From the NCBI RefSeq assembly GCF_001949145.1, contig NW_019091526.1, positions 865,954 through 929,953 of the forward strand: DNA of 64,000 nt, read 5' to 3'. The translations under genes were made by a program, and so were the position numbers. This DNA comes from Acanthaster planci (lineage: Eukaryota; Echinodermata; Asteroidea; Valvatida; Acanthasteridae). Position 1 is the first letter of the stretch. Every line of letters begins with the position of its first letter. Below the pieces are notes generated by a model, which was given only the letters and a program-made list of their open reading frames with translations, searched no databases and was not told where the DNA came from. Positions 24,156 to 39,100 of the stretch are shown here, piece after piece.

Positions 24156-27100
24156 GTGAGTATAATTAATAACAATATAGGAGAACCCCCGACTGTCAAA
24201 TACAGTCAGATGACATTTGTGTACAGCTTTACAGAAAGAGTTCCATACGGACAACACCAATGAACTTTTAGGTATGCCTATACTATAAGTATAGGCTATA
24301 CGCTCACTTAACAGCCATCAGAAAGTGATAACAATTAACATAAAATTCAATGGCTGCCCCCATGTACGCAGTCAATAAAATGATGAAGCCCGTTTGCTAT
24401 CCATTGGAGGTTGTCGAGCTCCTGGGCATGGTCCCTGTTTTCCATGAAGAAATTTTCCTTGTCTCAGCATGTGGCTGTGTAGAGTACCCCCCAGAACTGT
24501 GGGTCCGACGTCAGACCCCAAAGTTCTGGGGGTATGTGTTGAGCATAATGTGTTATAGATCATTATGCATTGTTACATGTAATGTTTGGGGTGGAATTCA
24601 GATCTACATACATGTAGTGGAATTTTGGACTTTGTTTCCATTTAAAAACTCCAGCTGAGCCATGAAGCATGAACATGAAACGAATATCCTACAATTCCTG
24701 GTATTTTCAGAATGTAGCACTAGCACGAAGTGAGTACAACTTGATCAAATTACTTTTCTTATGCCGACCCATATTAATTAAGAAATTTTGTGTCCAAAAT
24801 ATATGCCTATTATTTTTTTTCAATGTCACCATATCTGTTATCTTGAAACCAAATTCAATGGGATTCTCTTAAATTGGGAAATTCAGGCTCAGGATGTGCA
24901 ATCCCCCCAAAAGCAGTGTCACAAGCCTGAAGTTATATGGGCATCTTTATCTGAAAGAAATACAAAAGAAATGAAAGACGTCAAAAATGAAAGAAATTGT
25001 CAAAGTAGCCCCAAATTCTTCGGCACCTACAGGTAATCTTGTGTGCAATTCATTGCCCATCAAAATGACTTACATGGGGAACACGCTACATGTACTAATG
25101 TGTGTATGTAACATGCTGGGAGTGCAGCTGTGAAAATCATGCGCAAGACAATTGCTCACTGAGTTCCCACCTTCATGTAAATAGGTGATTGACCAACATA
25201 TTAATTAGGCCATCAAAGGGAACAATGAAGGACCGACTAGACCCGTTAACAGGACCCCAAGTAAACTCCTTCATCAAGGAAGGAGTATACATGTACAGTG
25301 TAGGTGGGGCCCTTTTTAAGGGTCTTGGTATCGACATACATGTACAGGGGGCTGTATACAATGTACAGTACATGTACACGTACATGGTGCAGGTGTTCTT
25401 GTCAGTCAAGGTGCTCTCACAGATGACGTTTTTGTTTCACTTCTGTTATTCATTGAATGCTTTTTATCCGAGATTCGATGGCCCATCTATACCACTTTTA
25501 AAATGTAGTACCTGGACGGTTTATGTAGCATTAGGGATGCGTCAGTGAATTATGCAACCTAAATTACATTTGGTAATAGAGGTTTATGCGTTGGAGAGCA
25601 AGGGCTTTGTATCACTGTGATGTAGGCCTATAGGATCAAGTAAATGCATTCATTGTAACTAAATAACACTGAACAGCCGCCAAGGCATGCATCAACAATT
25701 AGAGAATCCATACTCTCGTTAGAAGACGTACAATGAGTGTAAATGAGACATTGAGATGCCAAAATAGTCAATTTTGACATTGGAACGAAAATATCAAGCG
25801 TTGGGTTACTGCTGCTTAATCATGGTGCAAGTTTGTTGCTCTTGTTTCAAATTATGTAATGGGCAAGATTTTGCAGAGGCATCAAGTATATCTTAGACCA
25901 TCCAGCCTAACCCCCCAAGTATTTCTTAATCTTACGGTAATTATCAAGTTTGTTTTATGAATATTTTACTATTGCTGTGCCTCCCAGTGAAATCATTAAT
26001 GCCACTTTTTGTTTGTGATAATTTAGTTATGGCAAAGCTACTGTAAACAACATCAGAAGAAGAAAACTACTCATACAAAAGGTGAGTATTCATTTGTATT
26101 CTGTAGTGTTACTGTAAATTCATCATCAGTCCTGGTTCGTGCGGTTACAGTGGAGAACGGGATTGAATAGTTCAACGGATTTGTGTCGTGGTATGTCCTA
26201 TTGCCCATGTATTAGATTTTAGTATGGTAACTCACATGATGCCATTCAGTTTTAAGGTTAAATTACTGACAAAATGACTTAATTTAGTACATGTGTGTTG
26301 ATTGAGGGTTACTCTAAAATTGAGAATCGGGGGGGGACGGATTTTTCTACACAGCACAAAGGTCATAACTGCAACACAAAGCGTGATGTGATAATGAAGG
26401 ACCACAATTCAGTATTGCTTAGAACCTCATTACCGGTGTATAAAATTAGACGTGTAATGTGAAGTACAGGGCACAGTATCTAAGCAGTGGGTACTTAAAA
26501 TATTGACACTGCATAATGATAATCATCAGGGAATAAATACTGAGTACATGTATGTGCTTGGCCGATCTTAAACTGCGTGTAGCTCAGGAGAATGGATGGG
26601 ACCAGTGCCCAAAGCGCAACGTGGGGAGGATAATGGTTGGAGCCAAAGGCAAGTCCGGTGTTGTCAGGACCCGTCTCACTTTTATTCCTGTTCGATAAGA
26701 ATGGGAATGGGTAAACTGTCTGAGGTGTTCATAAATAACTTAAATTTAAATTAGTGGTCTATGCAGCTGTCACAATCTAAATTTAATGACGGTACTCCTT
26801 CCTGAGCTACTACTGTTCTACCCCCACCAACCACCATTACTATTATGCAAATTTGTGCTAAAAATAAGCAGAAGTCAGTGGTGAACCAGTCATACCGATA
26901 CAATGCATACAGTAGGCCTACATGACATGACATCTTGGTAACAGAAATATGGAAGGGCTGCGTAGCACCATGATCAGAATATCGACAAGAATATAACATC
27001 AAATCAGTGCTCTGAAATATGTGATTGCCCAGCTTTCGGTAACTGAGTACCTTCTTTAGGGCAAGCAGATTCAGTTCTGGTGCGCCACCACATACCCTCA

Positions 27101-30100
27101 GTGATGTAGGCGTCTGTAATTTGCGGAAAGCATCATCTGATGTACAGCGCAACGAACTGGAGCTGCAGGTCATTTTGGAACTTGGAACACTGCATCCAGG
27201 GGAATGACCGTGGATTTTTCTGCGTTCATTCAGAACTGAATCTGCTTGCCCTGAAGAAGGTACTCACGAGTTACCGAAAGCTCAGCAATCACATATTTCA
27301 GAGCACTGATTTGATATTATATTCTTGTCGATATGACATCTTCGTCATGTTGGTTGATAAGCTGTTTTTTCCTCAGCAGATGTTTTCTTTGCATGGGACC
27401 TTGGTCTGAATGACTTGACCTTAGGCCTACAGGTACGGGTACATGGACATGTACATACATGTACAATATCTGTACCATATACACTTTACCATAGTGGGAC
27501 CTGCTGTATACTCACCACCACATGTTGGATGATCATCTGTGGCCTTTTGTAGTAATGAGAATTTAGCTATATGTGGTATAATAAACCTCTGAGAAAAAAA
27601 CAAAGGGTCAGGGGTTTTATGTATTTATGGACAGGGATACGTGTATGCAGGCCAGTCTCTGAACTTGAATTGGCTGTTATTGATGGGGTGTGTCATAGAA
27701 AGTGCTTTATATATCACAGCCTTTTCACAGGAACCCCATTTTCCTCTTGGATGGGAAGAAATAAACAGTAACAAAGTGTCTTGCTGATCGAGGCACCAGT
27801 CATACACGTATAACTTGTGGAAATACCCATGTGACCTTGAGCTCCTTGCACCAAATTCGGCGACGTCTAGGTATACCGGTAAAATGAGACTCTGCAAAAA
27901 TGACACTGTATGTAGTATCCATCACTACATGTATGTACACTGTATAATGAGCCCACAGGAGTATGCACAGTTATTTTCTACATGTAGTTTGCCAACATTT
28001 GTTTTTCTGTGCTTATGAATTGTTAAACTGTCTTTTGCTTGTGCCGTTTTCAAGATTTCGTGCGGATTAACAATCGTGGACATTGATTTGAATTGGCACT
28101 TACGAATAATGTACTTTTACACAAACTCAATTGTGTCCAATTCAGTTGTGTAATTGATAAAGATTAACACTTACTGTATGTAAAGATAAATTGATGAAAG
28201 GACAGAATTGTGATTAAAGGTGATGGTAAGCAACCCTTGTCATCCTTGAGCGAAATTCAAGTCCCAGCCATGACTAGTGCAAAGAGATCTGATGTTTGCA
28301 AACCACGTACAAACACATCCATGTACTGTATGTAAAATTATGTACCGGTATGTACGGGTACATGTAGCTGGGCCAGTAACTGCTCTGAACACGTGTACAT
28401 GCACCTCGAAGAGGTCCTTCAGATTTGGCAAATTACCTTGTTCGAAACCTTGTATTATGAGACAATGAAAAACAAATGATTGGGACCTAAAAATTTCCTT
28501 GTTGCATCTACGATACATGTACATGTGCATATCAACAGTGCTCTGAATGAGGTTCGACAATACGGTACATGTACATGTACATGATTGCATACAAAATTGA
28601 CATTAATATTCTAACCTGACCAGCTGTAGAAAAACTGTCACAAAATGTTTTAGCGGTTTTATAACCTTCACAGAATGGTAGTGACTTCTGATTCAATGGG
28701 TGGATCATGTTGTGGATTATGACCTTTGTTTGACAAAAAGTACAAGTTTAATTATAAAGTTGTGAGGCACAACTTGTCATCATACAATGTACCTGTATGT
28801 GTGTTAAAAATTAATTTTCAAAAAAGGGAAGGATACACCATGTGCATGCAGCTGTTTGTTGCAAAGTGTGCACAGCTAGTCAACAACCATGACAACTGAA
28901 TATGCATGTATCGCGTACATGTTTATTATGAGTACATGTAGATATGTACTTGTACGTGTACAGTACATGTACATGTATATACATATGCCAAATTTCCCGG
29001 ACATTTTATATGATGATGACATGGAAGCATGTACAGAAAATAGTTTCTGCCATCATCATCAGGATTTTTGCAAATTAAAAGGGAAATGGAAAAGCTGACA
29101 GCATGCAAGATAGCCATGATTTTGTTTTGAAGGATAACAGTGCATTGCATTTACTGGTATAACTGTTAAATTTGTCCAGGGTTTAATTCACGTTAAAAGG
29201 GACATTTAATATATTAATTATTGCACAGAATGTGTCGCGCCCTATTTGTAGGGTTCAAATTTGTCCCCACAATGTCCATACATGTATTTCAACACATGAA
29301 TTCAGTGGCTAAATGGGCTCATGGCAAATTGTACAGTAAATTAATTGTCACTGATGAGGACATTGCCTCTAATGTACCGGTACATGGGGCCATTAAACCA
29401 TTACTCTACGCGTAAAAAACTTTGGAAGAGGAAATAATCTTCGAAATGAAAATCATCCCTCCTTTTTTGTATGTACATGTACAATGTATGCTTCCCCCTC
29501 ACCTTTGGATCCCCAAGTCAGAGCCAATTAATGACCTGTTTCAACCAGAATGCAAGAAGTCAGACACAACTGTACATGTCCGTACATGTACACATACCGT
29601 ACCGTAGATAAAGCTGATTGTGCTGGTCCTTCATGCCCACTATAAAATTCAATGCATACAGCATGCACATTTTTTGAGCAGATGGCAAATTTGAGCAGGA
29701 GATCCCAAAGAAAAGATTTGAAGACACATGATCAAGGGAGGTATGTACATGTACATACAGTATGTACCGGTACTGTGCCAGTTAACAAACCATATTTAAC
29801 TCAATTTGAAATTAAATGAAAAAGGAGAGAAAGATGATAAAGGAGTGTACCGTCCATTGAAACTTCTTCCCTAAAGGGCAAGGTCGATAGTTTCCATTAG
29901 AATCATGTACCGCTAGACGGGAACAATTATAATGAGGCCAAGATACCGTACAAGGAAACATACATGCAGGCCGTTTTTTCATTGTCTGCTGTAGAGTTCA
30001 ATGCTTGCATAATTTCCAAATTACCGGTACTGTTGTATCGTAAGTTGGCCCATAACATTTAACTAATTGAACTTACGAGTAATGGTAACTGTGCATGCTT

Positions 30101-33100
30101 CCATTATAAGCACGGGAACAGCATGCATGCACACCTACATGTACATGTAAATCATGTTACATGTGCACATGCACATAATGTACGTGTACATACTGTTTAA
30201 AATAAAGCCAAATGTTCCTCTGTGAGCATGTACATGTACATATATACCGGTACATGTTCTTCATGCTCTTGATTTAAAGATACATGTACATGTATCGGTA
30301 CATGAAAGATGATGAAAGATAATGGAGCCGGGATAGATATACACGTAATGTTAAATGAGGGGTTAATGCAAATGTACATGTAATGATGTACGCTGATGTA
30401 ATGTGTGGAAAATTAGACCAAGTGTACATGTACATTGTATGTACAGTAACTTGCATTATTGTGTAAACGTGTACAGTGTACATGTACATGAGCTGTAGTA
30501 TGTACATGTATGTAAAGCTCACTTTTGATTTTTAATTTCAGGCAATTAAGATCATTTCTACATTTTCACAGCTTGAATTTAGCACAGCCAAAATCTAACC
30601 AAAAGGAAATTTTACAGTGTACAGTGTACATGTATTGGTGGCAATGTACATGTAGGTTCAGTGGGGAGAAAAGGGAAAAGCCACACAGGGGAACGTTGAA
30701 GGTTGTCAAACGTCTGTTTTTCTTAATAATTCTATAATGTAGTTTTGTTTTGTGCATCCCCCAAATGCCACTACCCACATGCACGTGCACACATTTGAAA
30801 ATGTGTAGCTGACAGAGCAAGACTCAGTGGTTCGATTGAAGACACCGATGCGTGAAGGACTCCATCACCTGGCCAGGTGGTTTGTAAAAATCTTGACCTT
30901 CAAGGGTGCTCATGATTTGTTGCCGAGATATGGATACATGGACTAATGAGCAAAGAAGTATTTATACTGGTAATATAGTTATTATATAGTAGGGAAAAAG
31001 TACATGTGTACAGGTGTAGCCTTACCGGTAGGCAAGAGAATTTAAGGTTAGCAAATTGCTTTGGTATCCAGATGAACTACCGGTACACATGGTATAGTCA
31101 CAGATGTTGGTCTGCATGTTGGTCTGCATGTCTGCATACTTTTGTTGTTTGTACTAAAGGTCACCTGTAAGCAAATTAACATGCACCCAATATACGTTTT
31201 CATGTAAGGTGCATACTATAGGCTCAACCTTGTTTAAATGTATTTATTGTTCCACGCTTAATGTCTTCATTGTACAGCGCATTTGAACATACATGTACCG
31301 GTATCTGTATGAAATTTGCATTTTATAAATAGATAAATTATTACTATTTATTTATTATGTAATAGCTGCGTTGCACATGTGTTGAAATGTGTTTGAAAAG
31401 GAGAATTTCACTCATGTAGATGTGTTTCTAGGAGACTGACTGCAGAAATCAATGAAATCTGTTAGTGGAGGCCTAAGGTACCGTACCGTACCGTAACGCT
31501 ATGTGAACAGATAATTTCCAGCTTTGTTATCTCATAATCTGGGGATTTGGCTCATTATTCAGACTGATTTCATCAAAAATGAAGCTACTTGTATACATAC
31601 ATGTAGGTACCGGTACATGTACAGGGCTGTACAGTGTAAATTTTTTTTTCAAGTAATTTAAAGGTATCAATTTCTTCATCAGGCACTTGGGTCCTAAAAC
31701 ATGGAAAAACTGCTTCAGTGTACTTAGACACAGTGATATGTACATGTAAGCCAGTGGAAAACAAATGTCCTTCAGTTCCACACTGAATGGAGAGCCATGT
31801 ACAAGTGTTGGTACAGTATGTTTGTGGTTGTTATAGGAATATTGATTCTCTTAACAATGCGCTTATGACTATCGATCACAAAGACTACCGGTTGTACTTA
31901 TTTAGGGCTTTGAGAGATTTCTTTCACCTTATACCGGTGAATACACTGTACCTTAAAAAACAAGCAGCCTAATTGCAATGAGTACATGCTTATGGCTGAT
32001 GTTTACAATGGAGAATGCAAACAAAAATAATTGTTAAAAAAATGACCATTTGCCTATACGTGTATCCCGGTATGACTGTAATAACCACAGATCTTTTGCC
32101 TACCGGTACATGTACTGAGCAGACACTGCTAGGACCTCTGTCTTCACATTCATCAACATCTTGCCATCATGACAAAACAGTAATGACCCAGTAATGACTC
32201 TTACTGGTACTTAATTATGCAACGGTATTGGCTTTGCTCATTTACCAGTTATCTTTTAAATTTCCATGGTAATTGCTATTCAGCAAACCTCTAATCTAGT
32301 TGATTTGATGTGCGTCATGCATGGTTTCTCAGGGGGTAGCTCGTACATGTAAGTCCGATGCCTCATAATTCTGACGCCTCATAAGTCCAAAAACAGCGTT
32401 TAAAAAAGTCCATAAGTCTGACGCCTCATAAGTCCGATGCATCATACGTGTACATGTACATCCGACACCTCATAAGTCCAACAAATGCCTATAAAAGTTC
32501 CAACGGTTTTTTGGCCCATGGCATAGATCCAATGCCTCAATAAATCCGATGCCTCGAAAGTCCGACTATGATTTGATGCGCGTTACGCTTGTTATGAGCG
32601 TATGAAGACAGCGCTGGGAACAAGACTGGTTCCCGGTGCAAGTATGGTGTATTATTTATGACACATACAAACATTTTTAAGATCTCAAAAGTATTACAGT
32701 CGAAAAAATGCTTTTTATATTTAGCGTTGGAAGTATCGTACATCATTCTTACACGTATTGGTATTTTGGATTAAAGAATACTGGATCATTGTACGAATTG
32801 TGCAGCTAGTTCACTTGATATAGTTTTCCCAACTGGGTCAGTACTATGGGCACGAGTTGGGAACCAAGTTGAATCTCGCTCGCAGGCGACGCATCGCACG
32901 GGCCCGCAATCCTTCATGTTTCACGGTCATTCACACTTACGCCTCATATTAAGTCCGATACCTCATTGGTCCGACGTCAGATTTATGAGGCGTTGGACCT
33001 TTGAGGCGTCTTAACTACCAGTGTGAGGCTGAAAAAAATAGCCTATACCGGTACATGTAAATCTGATGCCTCATTATTCTGACGCCTCATACATGTAAGT

Positions 33101-36100
33101 CCAAAAATTCTGACTTTTGAGGCGTCGGACCTATGAGGCGTCAGACTTACGATACGCACCCGTTTTTCATTTAGCATAGAGCACACATGTACATTGACTT
33201 GGTTATAATCTACTGGTTATATCCCATACGATAGGTATTGGTACATGCATTCCTGTGGTACGATATGTACTCCTCCTGTACTTGGATGATCCAATTCCCA
33301 GTCCTCGCCGAGCCAAACTTGCTTTTTGGGGGGGATTGGAATTTTTCATGTACATGTACAGGTAACCTTTTATGGCCTCTATGAGGTGTGAGTATACATT
33401 TTAGGTCTTTTCATTTTTTGATTTTAATACAACTTGCACAGTGTTCCATCACGTACATGTACCGGTACACTGTATGGTATGTACAGTGTACATGTACATG
33501 TACGGTACCAGCAGTGTTGAAATTTGTTTTCAGAATGTACAATATTGTATATGGTTTTCACTGAATGTGTAAAAACAAACAAAACCAAAGCAACCAGATA
33601 AACAACACGTGTCATCTCAGGATCTTATTTTGCTTTATGCACACACCGGTAGGGCTGTGCTGAATATTTGAATAACTTGATATTTGATTGATCAATAATC
33701 AATTCAATATTCGAATTTTTTTTCAAATTTGAATTTTAAAATGTAAAATTCATGAAAAGGAAGGGAAAATTTTCTTCGGTTCTAAATAAGAAAAATTGCA
33801 CTATAGAGGCTTTTTTCAAGCAGATTCACATGAAAAGCGACAGAAATCTTACAATGATTTGAAAAGTACCAGTGAATTTTTCATTCAACAATTTAAAAGG
33901 AATAGAAATTTTCAACGGGGAAAGAAGTATTGTTCATCTCTTAAATCTTGCTAAATCATGGCTGGAGATAAAAGATGTGAGAAGCTACATGTACCACATG
34001 CACCATATTGATCTTAATATACAATTGTGTGCAACTGATTTTTAGAGATGTACATATTGTTTGTTCATAAATAATCTGCTTGTTGGTACGACCGAATATT
34101 CGGATATTTGATCAAATTGAAGGTCGACTGTTTGAATAGTTATTCAAGCTGACCAAGCCCTATATGCACATTTGAATTCCCTGCCGCTTTTCTCATCACT
34201 AAGAAAAGAAAATGGATCCCCACATCTCAGCCTTGGTGAAGCCAAGAGAATCATCTGAACAATATTGTCACCATGGCAACTGCATAGCCCCTTCGTCAGA
34301 TGGGACAAATGAAACAAATTGGATTTGGGGTGCAGTTTCACTTCAGTGTTTCAGCATATTACTGTACTGTACCAGTACTGTACTAGTACGTACGTGGAGC
34401 CTGACTCACTGCATGTACACGTACATGTAGATTAAGCACTGAGATACAAAATTTGTTTTCCTAACACGGTAGTTTTGATTCATTTTTCCACCTGAATGAA
34501 GTGATTTAACATACTGTACATGTACATGACTACCCTTTCTAGTACGTTACATATGTACAGTACTGTACCTTTTCAAAGTTCACCAAAAAAAAAAACCCAA
34601 TTTAGGGCAAAATGTCAAGTCAGAGGACTCCATCTACTGTAACAGCCCTGACCAAAATGGAACTCCAGAGCTAATACATGTACTGTATGTACAGCTTTGT
34701 ATAATACTGGTATCATGGCTAAATCTGCTGTCAGCTGTATCCCTGCACAGTTTCAATGGGCAAGCACCTGACAAGAGATTTTGAATGCAGCCCATCACAC
34801 ATTTAGCCCATGTACATGTATGTACATGTACATTATGTATGTTAAGGGCCGATACAGTATCATATGTGCATACTTTACATTTACTGTACATGTTGATTCT
34901 CCATACAGCTTGTGGTATGTATGGATTTAAACCTTTGTGTATTCAGATTCAAGCGGCTTTACAAAAAAAATTCAGTTGAACTGCACATGCACGGTACATT
35001 TGGGTATTACTGCTACATGTACCGGTAGTCCATTTTGGCTCTCAACATGGTTACCTGACAGTCATATTATGAATGTCATAGTGTGCAAGGAGGTCCAGCC
35101 AGTCCACCGGTATATTTTGCAGACTTCAAAAAGTCTCCCCTGATCCAATCTGTTTCATAAAAACTGAATCTTCAATTACTGTAAAATACAATGTATATGT
35201 ACTGTGTAGGGTACATGTACCTCGTTTGTTCATGCACATGTATCTGTACCTGTATTTAATGATGCAAAAGGGAGAAATCTATTGTATAGGGACGTTGTAC
35301 CCAGATGTACATTATTTGCAAATTGTATGAAACTGGGAGATTTGAATTTGAATTGTTCCGTGTACACTGTACCCTGTCAACATTTACATGTAGGCAATTA
35401 ATTTACCAGTGCCGGTAGCTTGTTAATAATGAATTTTTAAAGCTGTGATTTGCTCTAGCTGGCTCGTTAAACGTGATGTTTCATGGAGCATAAAGGAAAT
35501 TATCCATGTCACCATAGTAACAAATTTTTTTAGCAACGTACCCTGTGTACATGTACATGTACATGTAGGCTTGCTATACCCTAGTTAATGAAGATGGAGC
35601 ATTCGCCTGCAATTATTTTTGGTGCTGTTTTACAGTGTTGTGGATTGTTCCATTTCTGTCCCAGGCGGGTTACTCTGTTGTCAAGATCTGTCCAATAGGG
35701 ATGGATGATTCAGCTTATCATGGATTTAATGCTTGTGTTGGGATGGGCAAGTGTAGTGGGAATACTCCTGCAGGTGAGGAGGGATGTTAAAAGCAACTCC
35801 CTAGATCCTCCCAGCCTCTTCACTTTGTCACTTGACTGTGACATAGGGGGCCTACATTGTACATGTACTGTATGACGTCTCATCTCCTCAAGAAACCTCC
35901 ACAGTGCCTGTTGTTCGTTGGAGTGTTGTAAAGCTAGAACCCCTCAAAAAAAAAAAAAGTTGGGGTCCTTATCCGCAGTGAATGCTCCACGACATGCTTC
36001 TTTCGACTGCCAGGTGGTATCTTCGATTACTGGAGCCTCTTCTTTGGGTCTTTACTGTACTTCCGTCTATGCGAGTAATTGCCGTGCCTTGCAGATTGCA

Positions 36101-39100
36101 TGTGTATGGAGTGTTGCAGAATGTGAACTTGGCACCAGACAAGTTTCTGAGCTCTTCCCCCTACTGACAGCCTACATGTACCATTCTGTCCTGTGAAGAC
36201 AAGCGTCTCTCCAAAGGGAGGATTGACAACTCCCATTTTCAGACAACCTACCGTACATGCAGAGAAAGAGTGCTGCAATTAAAGGAGCATTACCATACAA
36301 GCACTAATCGGGACCATATTGCTTTGGGCAAGATTTGCGGATTGGGTAATAGCCTGTCTCTGGAAAAAAAAAAACAACTACTGTCCACTTACTGTGACTT
36401 TATTTGTTAAGATCTTTCAAAACTGGTCACTAAAACGTGTTTAATAGTACCAATAGACGTGATGGATGAGGATCAAACCAACCATACTGGTATGTTTCCG
36501 AGTATTGATCAGAATGTGAAGGAGCGGAGAGCAGTCAAGGTACATGTAACCATGTTTGTCTTTACTGTACACGTACATGCGTAGATCTTTGCCTCAAACC
36601 GGTAGTTTATTTTCAATCAGTTTCTTCTAAAATACCGGGTAGCTCAGATTTAACCGGTGTTGCCATGGTTGCAGGCAGTACACTTTCAGGAGTAAACATC
36701 TGTGCATACCAGACTGTACTCATATGTCCCAGGTGTGTCCATATTTATATTTTAATCACAGATTTTTGTCATAAAATTTTTCTAGCATTATTTTGTAATA
36801 ATATGTTGCTGAACAACCAACATTTCGGCATACATGTTTGTATACTTGTAGGTTTGAACAGGTACATGTATCGGTACATGTACTTACAGTACAGTACACG
36901 GTAATTACAGTCAGGTTTTTGCTTGACTTTAATTATAACTTTTTGTCCCATTTAGCTTCGACTTAGACTACTACATGTAGATAGAAAAAAATACCTGGAT
37001 ATATGTACCAGCAGTATCAGTATATTGGGGATGTTTTTGTGACAAAGTATATTCAGTGTCTGTTATTTGTATCAACCATTTTCCCAACCCCAGCTTTGCA
37101 AGTACCAATGTGATTTTCGCTGTTGCAGTTTTCTAAATATTTAGAAACCCTTTTGCAACCCTGATACCGGTAGTACCGTACTTTCATTCGTGTCCCAGGT
37201 TTGCTTTGAAATCACCAGCCTATTTTAAAATCCCTGTCCTACTCTTGCTTCCTGTACAAGACAGTACAAAGACAAATATTTCATGTTTTTTTTCCATTTG
37301 TAGGGGAATTTATGCATTGCTTGTTCCTATATATGTATGCACAAACTGTAAACCTGCCTACAGGAAAGAAATAACCAACAGAGGCAGAGTATCAAAAGAA
37401 AGCTAAACAAATTTGTGACAGCCTTTCCATTTGCAGGTGATATCATGCTTACTTGATCGTATTGATATTTCCACAAGCCCATCATCTTTTCTTTCTCCGT
37501 CTCTTTGTGTTTCAGCGAATCCAGCCTGTAGGTCACAGCAATATCCGCGTCTCAGCGAAATGCATCAAACGGCAGGAAGGGCCCAAGGTCGTGCAGTAAG
37601 TGGAAAATTCTTACAGTTTGTCCATTTAATTTTTTCGCCTTAAAACTACGGGCCAGCAATCTCCGCTGATGGATACTGATAGAATTCTGTTGAAAGCAAA
37701 ACCTTCAATGTGTAAAAAGTCACAGATTCAAAAAAGTCATTTCAAAGCACTATGGACAAGTCTTTAAAAGTTCTTCATTGAAATTCTACCCAACGACTGT
37801 AATTACTGGTGCACGTATTTGACAGAATGGGTTGGCAAGCAATTTTAAGTTTGAAATCTGGTGCTTCACAAAGTTTCGTTCTACCGGTACTCATACGTGA
37901 ACATGATGTATTTGTACACTACCAGTATTTACAATTTTCTGAAATGAAAAAAGGGTCATTTTAGATATTATTAAATTATTTTTATACCGGTATTTACAAG
38001 TACTTGTAATTCTGATGTCCATTGGTATATGTACATGTAGGGTATATGAGGATACTTTAAAAACATTAAGCAGCTTTCTGAATATTGAATTTATGTATTT
38101 TGTCTTTGTGCATTCAATTTTTTTGAGAAATTTATGCCAAGTGTTGGCTCTTTATAAGGTACGGGTCTTGTACCAGCAAACACAACTGCCAAGGTGAAAA
38201 AGAATTCTGCTGTCAGCTGATTTCAGCCATTTGTGTTCACATTTCTACTTTAAAGAACTGTCAACATTTCAGTTTTTTTTCCCCATCTGTTTTCAGCTGT
38301 TTTACATTTGTATCTGTATGTACATGTAGTCATTCACCCCCCTGACTCTACAAGTAAATGTACTTAGTACTGATGTAACTAAATGTACCACATGTACCGG
38401 TTAGCACTCATTCCTTACCAGTACATGCAGATGGAACATTAATTTGTACTTGTCACACAGGTTGTTGATTTTGAGATGCACATGAATTTGGCAAGTTGAA
38501 AATGTATTGCTGGACTGTGGGGCATTACGCGCGCGTGCAGACATGTATGTACATGTACCGATGTGTAATGTGCACTTGTATAACCTGAGTTTGACCACAG
38601 TTTTCGACGCTAATGGTTTGTAATTGCCGTTAATGGATAGGTTTGTTGTGCAAATATTTACATGTAATTTGATCATTTGTGGTATTACATGTACCATTAC
38701 GTGACAAGGAGGGGTGAAGTGTGATTGTGGTATGTCGTTATCTTTGCCTTGAAATCACGGATAGAAAGGGACGTTGTCTCAAGTACTCTTGAAGTGAAAC
38801 ACTTGCATGGACACATCAAACTGCTTCAATCTTGTTACAGCGCGATCACCACTTTTGCCATTTCTCTCTTGACAAGTGTTTTCCGCAATGGAGGAGACAT
38901 GAGCCCTGCAGTTCGTGTGCTTCTACACAAAAACCAGATGCTAAGCATGGTCCATATATTAGACCACATCACCAGCAAAGTCACCCTCACAAGTGGTGCT
39001 GTCAGAAGGTATGTTTGTTTTCAGTTAAAGAAAACAAAAACAAAAGAGAAAAATCACTTTATTCTCATATATCATATTCCTAAGTTGTGAAGCCCTGCTT

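Larger units (their letters stand above)
26082..37515 (+). other. DCDC2 intron 2 (11.4 kb), palindrome-rich
   Basis: Very large intron. It holds an inverted-repeat pair (26981-27333), a GACGCCTCATAAGTC-type foldback (32349-33150) and, from about 27.8 kb on, a dense scatter of GTACATGTAC and TACCGGTA palindromes. A weak unassigned open exon-like segment lies at 35665-35773. No independent gene was recognised. Confidence 0.65.

Noticed and set aside
26751-27409. Two opposite-strand frames sharing LLALKKVL and NHIFQSTDL
   Set aside because: The resemblance arises because the DNA is an inverted repeat. There is no independent evidence of a protein.
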